This document shows positions 33,007 to 41,854 of a DNA stretch of 64,000 nucleotides, piece after piece; the first letter of the stretch is position 1; each line of letters starts with the position of its first letter. The notes beneath the pieces are model-generated. The model ran no database searches. It had not been told where the DNA came from and was given only the letters and a program-made list of their open reading frames with translations. The stretch spans positions 310,001 to 374,000 of the forward strand of contig JACJYE010000006.1 of NCBI GenBank assembly GCA_020636255.1, in the 5' to 3' direction. A program made the position numbers and the translations under genes. Source of the stretch: Lewinellaceae bacterium (GTDB lineage: Bacteria > Bacteroidota > Bacteroidia > Chitinophagales > Saprospiraceae).

Positions 33007-34668
33007 ATGGACAACACCCAACTCTTAACTGAAGTAAAACAACTGATCGGCAAGGCCGAGACGGGAAAAGCACTGGAAAAGCTGATCGCCTTCCTGGAAA
33101 GCGCTCCTCGTTTCCAATACCTCTACCAGGAAGCGCTCCAGGCACAGGCCCTGTTCAAAAAGGCCGAACGCGATGAGTCTTTTGGCCTGGTAAGCGCCGA
33201 GCAGAGTAAGCTGAGCTACAGCCGCACGACTCAGCAACTGCTGCAGCTGGTAGGCCGCCTGGAACGCAACGAACTGGGCCCTTTCGAAAGCAGCCCCGCA
33301 GCGAAAAAGCGGCGCTACGCCTATTGGGCCATTGGCGCCCTGCTGCTGGCCCTCGCTGCTTTTGGCGGCTGGTGGTTGCTGAAACCCGACAGCAGCCAGG
33401 GTGAGAACCTACTGGCCGAAGCGGAAAATTGCCCGGCCTATCCTGCTGATGACGCTTTTAACATCCTGCTCTTCCCCTTCCAGGACCTGGAAGGCCAGGC
33501 TACAAAACCGCATATCGCGATCAACAGCAGCTTGTCGCAGTTCAAGGAACAATTCGATATCAATTGTGAGATCGGCTTCTACAAGGCCGATGAAAACGAC
33601 CCCAACTCCTTCCCGACCTCGTATGACGACGCCGGCAGAAAAGCCAGCAGTTGCCATGCCAAACTGGTCATTTGGGGGACTTCCGGCAAAAGCGGCACAG
33701 GAGGTACCACCATACAGATGTTTTACAAATTCCTCGACGAAAACGGTAAACTGCCCCTCAGCAAACTCGGCCTGACGGAAGAAGCAACACAGGTAGTCAC
33801 CGTACCTACGATATCCAGTATCGTAACGGAAGGGAACCTGACACAGTCGCTGGAAGAAAATATCAAGCTGTTGTTCGGGCTCATAGCCCATGAGAGCGGC
33901 GACAAAAACACCGCCATCGAAATGCTGGAAAGCTTCGAGGCCAATGACTCGTCTACCACTCTGGTAAAAGGCATGGTGCTCGCCGATAACTACTGGGCCA
34001 CCAACCAGGAGGACAAAGCCCTGGCCTCTTACGACACGGTGCTGGCCACACACCCCAATTACTTCCTGGCCCGCAATAACAGGGGTATACTGCTGTACAA
34101 AAACGAAAAATACGTCGAAGCCGCCGAAGACCTCAGCGTGGCCCTCGAAAAAGATACTACCGACCCCCAGCTTCTGGAACTGCGGAGCGATGCATACATC
34201 AAGACCGAGCAGCTCGACAAAGCAAAAGCAGACCTCAGCCGCCTCCAGAGGTTGCCCCCCGAAGAACGCCACATCGACGTCGATAAGAAGCTGAACGAGG
34301 TGAACAAGAAGATCGAAGAACAAAGGCAGATCAAAGCTGAGGCAGAATCCTCTCTGCGCCACAACCCTGCCAATACGAGCGCACTGCTCCTGAAGGCAGA
34401 ATCCAGTCACAAACTGGGCGAATACGCTCAGGCCATTCAGGCAGCGGAAACGATGCTGCGCAACGACCCCAGAAACCTCAGGGCCTTTGCCCAGCTCATC
34501 ATCGCGTACCGCAGCCAGGGCGACCGTGAGAAGACGGCCGAAGCTATCCGGCGCGCTGATGCCGCAGGTGTCAGCCGGGCGGAGCTCAGCCGGCTCGTAC
34601 CCTTCGACCTCAACGAAATCGCACCAATAAGAACGATAATAGACCGCCCCGTACTGCGCAGGCAATAA
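33007..34668 (+). CDS. TM protein with effector-associated-like N-domain and C-terminal TPRs
   Basis: 553 residues from the ATG at 33007 (a TTG at 32986 is less likely). Residues 1-90 (LLTEVKQLIGKAETGKALEK, then ALFKKAERDESFGLVSAEQS and a final helix) resemble the effector-associated death-like domain EAD11 found in Bacteroidota conflict systems. A TM segment follows at about 103-125. Residues about 130-300 form an unrecognised extracytoplasmic or lumenal domain. From about 320 TPR-like helix pairs run to the end (DKALASYDTVLATHPNYFLA, YVEAAEDLSVALEKD, YAQAIQAAETMLRNDPRN). No enzyme motif is present. The EAD call is from pattern memory and moderately sure. Confidence 0.75.
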   Translation: MDNTQLLTEVKQLIGKAETGKALEKLIAFLESAPRFQYLYQEALQAQALFKKAERDESFGLVSAEQSKLSYSRTTQQLLQLVGRLERNELGPFESSPAAKKRRYAYWAIGALLLALAAFGGWWLLKPDSSQGENLLAEAENCPAYPADDAFNILLFPFQDLEGQATKPHIAINSSLSQFKEQFDINCEIGFYKADENDPNSFPTSYDDAGRKASSCHAKLVIWGTSGKSGTGGTTIQMFYKFLDENGKLPLSKLGLTEEATQVVTVPTISSIVTEGNLTQSLEENIKLLFGLIAHESGDKNTAIEMLESFEANDSSTTLVKGMVLADNYWATNQEDKALASYDTVLATHPNYFLARNNRGILLYKNEKYVEAAEDLSVALEKDTTDPQLLELRSDAYIKTEQLDKAKADLSRLQRLPPEERHIDVDKKLNEVNKKIEEQRQIKAEAESSLRHNPANTSALLLKAESSHKLGEYAQAIQAAETMLRNDPRNLRAFAQLIIAYRSQGDREKTAEAIRRADAAGVSRAELSRLVPFDLNEIAPIRTIIDRPVLRRQ

Positions 34669-34712
34669 CACGGGCCTTGCTGCCTTTCTTTCAGGCTATT
34701 AACCATTCAGCT

Positions 34713-36059
34713 ATGCATGACCCTCAAACCATCGCTTTTCTGAACCTGCTGTTTGGCCTGGTATTCGGCGGCTTAGTGGGATGGCTGATCGCCAGGTTGC
34801 GCTTGCAAAAGGGCGCCCTCACCCCGGCCGAAATTGAGGGGCGGTATGTGCCGAAAGCCGCTTTTCAGCAGCTGCAGGAACAGACAGATATGTGGCAGGC
34901 CAGCATGCAGGAAAAAGAAGCGGAAAACCGCGTATTGAGCAACCGCTTGTCTGCCCAGGAACAAGTAGTACTCAACCTCGAAGATAAACTCCGGGGGCAG
35001 CAAAAAGAAGTTGAAAACCTGCAGGAACGCGCCCGGCTGGAGTTCGAGAACCTGGCCAACAGGCTGCTGGATGAAAAAAGCCGGAAGTTCTCCCTCCAAA
35101 ACCAGGAACAGCTCAACGGCCTGCTGGAACCCCTGCGGGAAAAGATCAAAACTTTCGAGGATGGAATAGAAAAACGCTTCCTCGAAGAGACCAAAGACCG
35201 CGTCAGCCTGAAAAAGGAGATCGAACACCTGCGCGAACTCAACCAACAGCTGAGCGCCGATGCCAACAACCTGGCTTCTGCCCTGAAAGGCGACAACAAA
35301 ATGCAAGGCGATTGGGGAGAGATACAACTGGAACTGCTCCTGGAAAAGGCCGGGCTGGCAAAAGGCATCCACTACCTGGCCCAGCCTTCCTTTACGGATG
35401 AGCAAGGCAGGCAGAAACGGCCCGATTTTATTATCAACCTGCCCGAAGGCAAACACCTGGTGCTCGACTCCAAGGTATCGCTAAAAGCTTACGACCAGTT
35501 CCTGCAGGCGGAAAACGAGGCCGAGCGGCAGCGCCTGCTCAAAGCCCACGTCGACAGCATCCGGCAGCACGTCAAGAACCTCAGCAGCAAAAACTACCAG
35601 CAACTCTACCAAATTCACTCGCCCGACTACCTGCTGCTCTTCATTCCCATCGAGCCGGCCTTCACCCTTGCCGTGCAACAGGACAACCGCCTCTTCGTAG
35701 ACGCACTGGACAGCCATATCGTCATCGTGTCCACCTCGACCTTGCTGGCCACCATGCGCACCGTTTCCTTCATCTGGAAACAGGAAAAGCAAAAGAAAAG
35801 CGTCCTGGAGATCGCCCGCCAGAGCGGCATGCTGTACGATAAGTTCGTCAGCTTCGTCGAAGACCTCAGGTCCGTAGGGCAACGCCTGGAGCAGGCCCAG
35901 GGCGCCTACCACGATGCGATGAACAAGCTGGTGGACTCCAAAAAATACGGCGACACCCTGGTCGGGCGCGCCGAACGCATCCGCGGGCTGGGCGCCCGGG
36001 TGACGAAAAGCCTCCCTCCCAGCCTGCTGGAGCCCGGCATGGAGCAGGAGGAAGAATAG
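34713..36059 (+). CDS. rmuC: DNA recombination protein RmuC
   Basis: 448 residues from the ATG at 34713 (the TTG at 34677 adds 12 unlikely residues). An N-terminal TM helix (FLNLLFGLVFGGLVGWLIAR) is followed by a coiled-coil to about 190. The RmuC nuclease-like domain follows: KGDNKMQGDWGEIQLELLLE, RPDFIINLPEGKHLVLDSKV and FIPIEPAFTLAV. RmuC limits inversions at short repeats; the domain is restriction-endonuclease-like. Conserved D...D-x-K residues are present in DFIINLPEGKHLVLDSK. Confidence 0.93.
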   Translation: MHDPQTIAFLNLLFGLVFGGLVGWLIARLRLQKGALTPAEIEGRYVPKAAFQQLQEQTDMWQASMQEKEAENRVLSNRLSAQEQVVLNLEDKLRGQQKEVENLQERARLEFENLANRLLDEKSRKFSLQNQEQLNGLLEPLREKIKTFEDGIEKRFLEETKDRVSLKKEIEHLRELNQQLSADANNLASALKGDNKMQGDWGEIQLELLLEKAGLAKGIHYLAQPSFTDEQGRQKRPDFIINLPEGKHLVLDSKVSLKAYDQFLQAENEAERQRLLKAHVDSIRQHVKNLSSKNYQQLYQIHSPDYLLLFIPIEPAFTLAVQQDNRLFVDALDSHIVIVSTSTLLATMRTVSFIWKQEKQKKSVLEIARQSGMLYDKFVSFVEDLRSVGQRLEQAQGAYHDAMNKLVDSKKYGDTLVGRAERIRGLGARVTKSLPPSLLEPGMEQEEE

Positions 36060-36101
36060 CAATATTTTTTTTTCGGCCATTTTTTATTTGCGCCCTTTTG
36101 C

Positions 36102-36109
36102 TAGGTTTG
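36102..36109 (+). promoter_or_regulatory. -7 promoter box for the SulP gene
   Basis: TAGGTTTG matches TAnnTTTG and lies 23 bp before the ATG at 36133. A T-rich block about 18 bp upstream may serve as the -33 element. Confidence 0.45.
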
Positions 36110-36132
36110 CAGCCGGATAATCCTGCTGCAGT

Positions 36133-37794
36133 ATGAAAAGCGAATTCACCCCCAAGCTCTTTACCGTCCTGAAGGAAGGCATCAGCCGAGAACGCTTCTT
36201 GAAGGACGTCCTGTCCGGCCTGATCGTCGGTATCGTCGCCTTGCCGTTATGCATCGCCTTCGCCATTGCCTCGGGGGTGTCGCCGGAAAAAGGGCTCATC
36301 ACAGGTATTATCGCGGGTGTGGCGATCTCCGCTTTTGGCGGCAGCAGGGTACAGATCGGCGGCCCTACCGGGGCGTTTATCGTCATCGTGTACGGCATTG
36401 TGCAGGAGTATGGGGCCGAGGGCCTGACCATCGCCACTTTCCTGGCCGGTTTCCTGCTCATGCTGATGGGATTACTACAGTTCGGCAGGCTGCTGAAATA
36501 CTTTCCCTATACCCTGATAACGGGGTTCACATCCGGCATTGCCGTCATCATTTTCTCTTCGCAGGTCAAAGACCTGCTGGGCCTGCAGATGGGGGAGGTA
36601 CCCGCTTCCTTTATTGAAAAATGGGCCGCCTATGCCGGCCATTTCGACACCATCAACCCCTACGCCCTTGCCATTGGCGCCGGGACGATCCTCGTTACCC
36701 TGCTTTTCGGCAAGGTGACAACGAAGATCCCGGGCTCGCTGGTGGCCATTATCGCCGCCACTGCCGTTGCTTATTCCTTCCATCTGCCCGTTGACACCAT
36801 AGGTTCGCGTTTTGGAGAGATCCCCAACAAGCTGCCTCCTCCCCGCCTGTATGCTGTGAACCTGGAAACCATACGGCACTTGCTGCAGCCGGCACTGGCC
36901 ATCGCCCTGCTCGGAGGTATCGAATCGCTGCTATCGGCAGTGGTAGCAGACGGCATGATCGGAGGGCGGCACCGGTCTAACATGGAGCTTATTGCCCAGG
37001 GTGGCGCCAATATCTTCTCGGCCATGTTCGGCGGCATCCCCGCTACCGGCGCTATTGCCCGCACAGCTACCAATATCAAGAACGGCGGGCGCACGCCGAT
37101 CGCGGGTATAGTACACGCCCTCACGCTTTTGGCCATCATGGCAGTGGCTTCCCCCCTGGCAAAACATATCCCTCTGGCCTGCCTGGCCGGCATCCTGGCC
37201 GTGGTGGCCTACAATATGAGCGAGCTACACGCTTTTTTCTCCATCTTCAAAACCACCCGTTACGACGTAGCTGTAATGCTGGCCACTTTTTTCCTGACGG
37301 TTGTATTCGACCTCGTCATCGCTATCGAGATCGGCATGGTATTGGCCGCCTTTTTGTTTATGAAACGCATGGCCGACGCTACAAGCCTTGGCCAATCGAT
37401 GATGCCGGAAACACCGGCAGGGGAAGAAGGGCAAACGTTCGAACAGGAACTACAATCCATTCCCCGCGAGATCCTGATCTATGAGATCAATGGGCCGCTG
37501 TTCTTCGGCGCTGCCCAGAAGTTCTCCGATACGTTGAAAAACATCATCGGCGACCAGCACAAGGTGCTTATCCTGAGAATGAGGAGCGTGCCGATGATCG
37601 ATGCAACAGGGCTGCAAAGGCTTGGGGAGATCATCTCTTTTATGAAGGCCAGGCGCGTACAGGTGATCCTGTCCGGCGTAAATGAAGGCATCCGCCAACA
37701 GCTCGACAAACAGGGCATCCTCGATAGCTCTTTTATCCGAAGTGATGTGCAGGATGCCCTGAGTTATGCCGCCGGCCTGAAAAAGCCTTCTTAA
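36133..37794 (+). CDS. SulP-family anion permease with STAS domain
   Basis: 553 residues. Ten or more hydrophobic segments begin at about residue 25 (DVLSGLIVGIVALPLCIAFA, the SulP signature). IGGPTGAFIVIVYG and the GGIPATGAIARTATNIKNGG motif follow. The cytosolic C-terminal STAS domain (about 430-553) contains RMRSVPMIDATGLQRL. SulP proteins carry sulfate, bicarbonate or other anions; the substrate cannot be set from sequence. The gene converges with the acyltransferase gene, leaving a gap of 6 bp. Confidence 0.93.
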   Translation: MKSEFTPKLFTVLKEGISRERFLKDVLSGLIVGIVALPLCIAFAIASGVSPEKGLITGIIAGVAISAFGGSRVQIGGPTGAFIVIVYGIVQEYGAEGLTIATFLAGFLLMLMGLLQFGRLLKYFPYTLITGFTSGIAVIIFSSQVKDLLGLQMGEVPASFIEKWAAYAGHFDTINPYALAIGAGTILVTLLFGKVTTKIPGSLVAIIAATAVAYSFHLPVDTIGSRFGEIPNKLPPPRLYAVNLETIRHLLQPALAIALLGGIESLLSAVVADGMIGGRHRSNMELIAQGGANIFSAMFGGIPATGAIARTATNIKNGGRTPIAGIVHALTLLAIMAVASPLAKHIPLACLAGILAVVAYNMSELHAFFSIFKTTRYDVAVMLATFFLTVVFDLVIAIEIGMVLAAFLFMKRMADATSLGQSMMPETPAGEEGQTFEQELQSIPREILIYEINGPLFFGAAQKFSDTLKNIIGDQHKVLILRMRSVPMIDATGLQRLGEIISFMKARRVQVILSGVNEGIRQQLDKQGILDSSFIRSDVQDALSYAAGLKKPS

Positions 37795-37800
37795 CACGCC

Positions 37801-39102
37801 CTATATATGCCCACCCATTCCACGGAAGGCAGCCAGCACAGCGGCGCGCTTGTCCTGCAACTCGCTCTGCTGCCCGGCATCAAGGCGGCCAAAAGCCCTC
37901 GACATGCGGAACCGTTCGGCAAATTCCCGGTAATAATAGGATGAATGCCCCAGAAATACCAATACCACGATAACTACCAGCCCGATAGCCCAATGCCCGG
38001 CTATAGCGGCAATAAGCAACCATAACAGCACATAGGCCAGATAGGCGCCGAGCGTGGCCGCCCAACGGACCGGAGATTTAAATTCCAGCGTTTTTACCTT
38101 CGTATCCGACACGTTTTTGCCCAATCGGGCCGGCAGGTAATTCCACAAATAACCGGTAAGGAAGAATGGGAACCCCAGTACTAAAAGGATAGCATTCACC
38201 GCAGTGGCGTAGTTCCTGCCTCCTGCGGCGCGGTCATCAAGAGCATGTGCGCCCAGAGCCTGGAAATAATCGCGGCTTAGTGACAGCAGCTCCCGGCGCT
38301 TCTCGCCGGAAAGCTCGTTGATCGTAGCGGCTATCGCCTTTTCGGGATAAAGCGGGCTGCCAGTATCGGAAACGATCGGCAAGGCAGCATTGGGGTGGCC
38401 GGTGCGGTACAACTGGAACAGATACTCCGCCAGCTCATCGTCTTCCTTGCGGGCCACTATGATGATATGCTGTTCCATGCCGCCCCTAAGCACCTCCGTC
38501 AATGCGGCCATAGCCTGGTTATTATTCTCCCGGAATTCAGCCAGGTGTGTGCTGACGGGTATCGGCTCGCCGAAATCGATATATACCTCCGTCCGGGGCC
38601 GGTTGGCATAGGTAAAATTCACCCCTACAGGAACGATGAAGGCCTCCTCTACCTGAGGTTGTGCGTCCAGGGTGCCCAGCGCAATACGCGCAGCGCCTTT
38701 TTGTAACGGGCGCAGGCGCTTTTCCTGTATGGTATTGCCCTCGGCCAGGATCATGATGGTCTTGCGTTCCGCCAGAGCGGTATGACAGGCCTCAAAAGTG
38801 GAGTAGTTATCCTTCAGCTTGCCATACCCTCCGTCTTTCAACCGGAAGACGGGCAGCATATGCAGGCCCCGGAGCAGGCTGGCATAAAAAGGCTTCTTGA
38901 AAAGGTCGCCCCGAACCAGGAAATACAACGGCCTGTCCAGAAAACAGGCCAGGATGCAGGGCTCCAGGAAAGCCGTAGGGTGGTTGGAAGCCAGGATAAC
39001 GGGCTTACCCTTAGGGATGCGCTCAGCATGCGTAAGGTATATCTTCCTGTAGTAGGCCCGAAGGCTGAGGGCCGCCAAAGGCCTGACTATTCTGTACAGC
39101 AT
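37801..39102 (-). CDS. Lysophospholipid acyltransferase family protein
   Basis: 433 residues from the ATG at 39102; the longer frame starts with TTG at 39267 and its extra 55 residues look untranslated. The PlsC-type motif I reads ILASNHPTAFLEP, with H-x4-E in place of the usual H-x4-D. The motif III region reads MILAEGNTIQEKRLRPLQKGAARIA. Motif II-like and later segments (VPVGVNFTYANRP) are present. The C-terminal part has two TM segments (AAILLVLGFPFFLTGYLW-type and LIAAIAGHWAIGLVVIVVLV). It probably acylates glycerol-phosphate-type lipids at the membrane. Confidence 0.85.
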   Translation of the reverse strand: MLYRIVRPLAALSLRAYYRKIYLTHAERIPKGKPVILASNHPTAFLEPCILACFLDRPLYFLVRGDLFKKPFYASLLRGLHMLPVFRLKDGGYGKLKDNYSTFEACHTALAERKTIMILAEGNTIQEKRLRPLQKGAARIALGTLDAQPQVEEAFIVPVGVNFTYANRPRTEVYIDFGEPIPVSTHLAEFRENNNQAMAALTEVLRGGMEQHIIIVARKEDDELAEYLFQLYRTGHPNAALPIVSDTGSPLYPEKAIAATINELSGEKRRELLSLSRDYFQALGAHALDDRAAGGRNYATAVNAILLVLGFPFFLTGYLWNYLPARLGKNVSDTKVKTLEFKSPVRWAATLGAYLAYVLLWLLIAAIAGHWAIGLVVIVVLVFLGHSSYYYREFAERFRMSRAFGRLDAGQQSELQDKRAAVLAAFRGMGGHI

Positions 39103-39348
39103 CAGCTCAAACGTATTGGTGAAATCTGCCTGCGAATTTAGGCATAATTCAGCAGCTTGCAAGCCAGGTATGGCAACAGTAGGCAGATCGGCCCGGTGAT
39201 AAAAAAGTAGCCTCAAAAGTGTAACGTTTTTCCCGCCGGCCGTTATGATGTTGGAACAGTCAGGCAACCTTTGGGAAATTAAGCGCTTTTCCGATGTTCC
39301 TTAGGTTGAATGCCCCGGGGCCCTTTTTGGTAAAAAATCCATATTTTA

Positions 39349-39957
39349 ATGCTTTCGAATTTGCAATTTAGCCGTACTCTTGCAAAAACCGTTCGGATGA
39401 GCGCTCCCAAAAGGACCGTTTCTGCAGTTGCTATGCAGGAAGAGTGGCTGGAAGTGCAAGCTGCTCAGAAGGACCCTGCCTTGTTCCGCCCGTTATACGA
39501 AAGATATTACGAAGAAATATTTCTATTCGTTTTCCGCCGCACCACCGATGAGTCGCTTACGGCTGACCTCTGCTCCCAGGTGTTCCTCAAGGCGATGCAA
39601 CGCCTGCAGGATTACGCTTTCAAAGGCGTGCCCTTTTCCGCCTGGTTGTACCGGATCGCCAGTAATGAGGTGGCGCAGCACTACAGGCGCGATAAAAAAA
39701 AACGCGTCGTCAGCGTCGAAGAATCCAGCATCGGAGACATGATCGATGAGATCGAAGAGCACAATGATGAACAGCACCGGCAACTACTACTGAAAGCATT
39801 GGACAACCTCAAGGAAGAAGACCTCCAGATGATCGAAATGCGGTTTTTCGAAGGAATGCCCTTTAAAGAAATTGCAGACATACTGGGTATCACGGAAAAT
39901 AATGCAAAAGTGAAGACTTTTCGGATACTGAACAGAATGAAAAAAATGATGAGCTGA
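39349..39957 (+). CDS. ECF RNA polymerase sigma factor
   Basis: Up to 202 residues. Region 2 includes LFRPLYERYYEEIFLFVFRR and SLTADLCSQVFLKAMQRL, the -10 recognition helix FSAWLYRIASNEVAQHYRR follows, and region 4 has EGMPFKEIADILGITENNAK. The first 28 residues are not conserved-looking, so ATG 39397 or 39433 may be the true start. The stop TGA shares one base with the next ATG (39957), which points to coupling with a membrane protein that may be its anti-sigma factor. Confidence 0.9.
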   Translation: MLSNLQFSRTLAKTVRMSAPKRTVSAVAMQEEWLEVQAAQKDPALFRPLYERYYEEIFLFVFRRTTDESLTADLCSQVFLKAMQRLQDYAFKGVPFSAWLYRIASNEVAQHYRRDKKKRVVSVEESSIGDMIDEIEEHNDEQHRQLLLKALDNLKEEDLQMIEMRFFEGMPFKEIADILGITENNAKVKTFRILNRMKKMMS

Positions 39958-41762
39958 TGGTTGAATACCCCCCAGGGGTGATAACCGCTAAAGATATGGG
40001 AGATAACTACAATATAAAAATTAACCCCAGGCTTCCCTCCAGAGAGGAGATCGCCCGCCACAAGGATTTCGATGCCTTGATGAGACAGTACCGGCCCCAG
40101 AAGGCCGGCGCCGTTCGCACCAGGCTTCGCAGCCTCCGCACGGCCTACATCGGCGGAGCTATTGCCGCCGCGCTGGCGGCAGTGCTGATCGTGTTGGGCG
40201 GGGTGTTTTCCAGCCCTAAACCAGCAAGCCTGACCGCCAGCGCGTATTTCTCTCAACAACCCTGCATCGCCCCGCCGCTGACAGCAGAAAAAGGCCCTGC
40301 CTATTCCAGCTTCCGCGTCAATGTCAATCAGGGTGGCGTGTATGAGTACCCCAGCGGCTCGCGCCTGGTCGTGCCGGCTGCTGCCTTCGCTAACGACTAC
40401 GGCCAACTGATCGAAGGCGAGGTCGATATCTACTATCGGGAACTGCACGATTTCGTTGATATTTTCCTGGCTGGTATCCCCCTCGATTTTGATTCCGCAG
40501 GCCTGAAACTTCAGCTTGAATCAGCTGGCCTGATCGAGATCTTTGCCGAACAGAATGGACAGCGCGTACAGATGGCGCCGGGAAAAACCATCGACGTGGA
40601 AATGGCCTCCGAGATCATCGTCCCCAGAATGAACATGGATGCCCCCCCCAGCTATTATGTCTATCAGCTCGATACCTTCTCCCGCGTCTGGATCTATCAG
40701 GATGTGGACAGAATGCAATTGCTGGACGACGATATCCTGGACAGCAACGACCCGCTGTTCCCCATCAAACAAAAACTGTCCCAACGCCTTCAGGAGATCG
40801 ACGCCCAGGCTAAAACGGCCCTTGCCGCTGTGGAGTCTTCCATACCTAAACCAGTGGAACCCCTGCGCCCGCAACGCGCCGACGGCAACCTGCCTACCTT
40901 CGAGCTCAATTTCCTGGACGGCAGCCTGTCGGTTGAAGATACGGAAAACGGCGAAGTGCGCAATGAACTGGCCAAGCTCCAGCGCATGTACAGCGGTATC
41001 ATCTGGCAGGTCTCGCCTAACAGCCCTGCTTTTGACGAACGCGCCTTTCAGGTGAAGTGGGAATCGGTCAGGATACGCCCGGTGAACAACCGCGATTACG
41101 AACTGACGCTCATCCACCCGCAAAACCAACTCACCCTGATCGTCAGCCCCGTCCTGATGGGTAGCGATTACGAACGGGCACTGGCGCGCTATCAGACGGA
41201 ATACGAAGGGTATAAAGCTGCCCTGGCAAGCCGGGAAGCACAACTGAAGGAACAGAAAGAAGCTGCGCTGGCTAACACCAGGCAACAACAGGAGGAAGCT
41301 TTAGCCAGCTACGATAGAGAACTTGCGAGCCTTAAAGCAGAGGGCATCGACTTCGGCGCCGCGACTCAATACCTCGCCCGCAGAAAAGTGATCAACCGGT
41401 TTAAGGCTACCGCCTTTGGCTTCTGGGCCTGTGCAAAACCCGTTGTGCCCGCCGGTGAGGAAGTAACGGCTTCCTTCCGCGACCAATACGGCAATTCGTA
41501 CCGCAATCAGACTATCTACCTGGCCGACAGGAGCCAGAACACACTATACAGGTTCTACGCCTCGGAGCAAACACCGCTCCGCCTTGACGAAAATTCCGAC
41601 AACCTGATCTGGATGGCCGCTTCCAATGACAGGATCGCCGTATTACGCCCCGAACGCCTGCGGGCTGTAAACGGTAAAAAAGGTGCATACACCTTCCAGT
41701 TGATGTTAGTGGATAAAGCGGCCCGGACAGAAAAAGATATTAGAGCGATTCTTCATTTTTAG
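39957..41762 (+). CDS. Large single-TM protein coupled to the ECF sigma factor (putative anti-sigma)
   Basis: 601 residues, not recognised. Residues 1-60 are basic and probably cytosolic, with HKDFDALMRQYR. A TM segment (AYIGGAIAAALAAVLIVLGG) follows near 62-82. The periplasmic part starts with a beta domain (SSFRVNVNQGGVYEYPSGSR, IEGEVDIYYRELHDFVDIFL). A coiled-coil near 400-460 (YKAALASREAQLKEQKEAAL) is followed by a final beta domain. The one-base overlap with the sigma gene and the short cytosolic segment suit an anti-sigma or signal-receiving role. ATG 39996 is an alternative start. A strong terminator follows. Confidence 0.75.
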   Translation: MVEYPPGVITAKDMGDNYNIKINPRLPSREEIARHKDFDALMRQYRPQKAGAVRTRLRSLRTAYIGGAIAAALAAVLIVLGGVFSSPKPASLTASAYFSQQPCIAPPLTAEKGPAYSSFRVNVNQGGVYEYPSGSRLVVPAAAFANDYGQLIEGEVDIYYRELHDFVDIFLAGIPLDFDSAGLKLQLESAGLIEIFAEQNGQRVQMAPGKTIDVEMASEIIVPRMNMDAPPSYYVYQLDTFSRVWIYQDVDRMQLLDDDILDSNDPLFPIKQKLSQRLQEIDAQAKTALAAVESSIPKPVEPLRPQRADGNLPTFELNFLDGSLSVEDTENGEVRNELAKLQRMYSGIIWQVSPNSPAFDERAFQVKWESVRIRPVNNRDYELTLIHPQNQLTLIVSPVLMGSDYERALARYQTEYEGYKAALASREAQLKEQKEAALANTRQQQEEALASYDRELASLKAEGIDFGAATQYLARRKVINRFKATAFGFWACAKPVVPAGEEVTASFRDQYGNSYRNQTIYLADRSQNTLYRFYASEQTPLRLDENSDNLIWMAASNDRIAVLRPERLRAVNGKKGAYTFQLMLVDKAARTEKDIRAILHF

Positions 41763-41807
41763 CGCCGGCTAACTTTTAGCCCGCACAATTCACTAATCAG
41801 ATTTTAC

Positions 41808-41840
41808 CTGCACTGCCTGTAGCAGTGCAGTTTTTTTTTT
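41808..41840 (+). terminator. Strong rho-independent terminator after the sigma/anti-sigma pair
   Basis: CTGCACTGC (41808-41816), a CTGTA loop and GCAGTGCAG (41822-41830) form a perfect 9-bp stem followed by ten T. It ends the two-gene plus-strand operon just before the end of the convergent peptidase gene at 41855. Confidence 0.9.
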
Positions 41841-41854
41841 GGAACGTGAGCGTT

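Noticed and set aside
33409..34671. 420-codon open frame antisense to the TPR gene
   Set aside because: It lies wholly opposite a gene with clear domains, and its translation has no recognisable motif; it reflects GC-rich codon bias.
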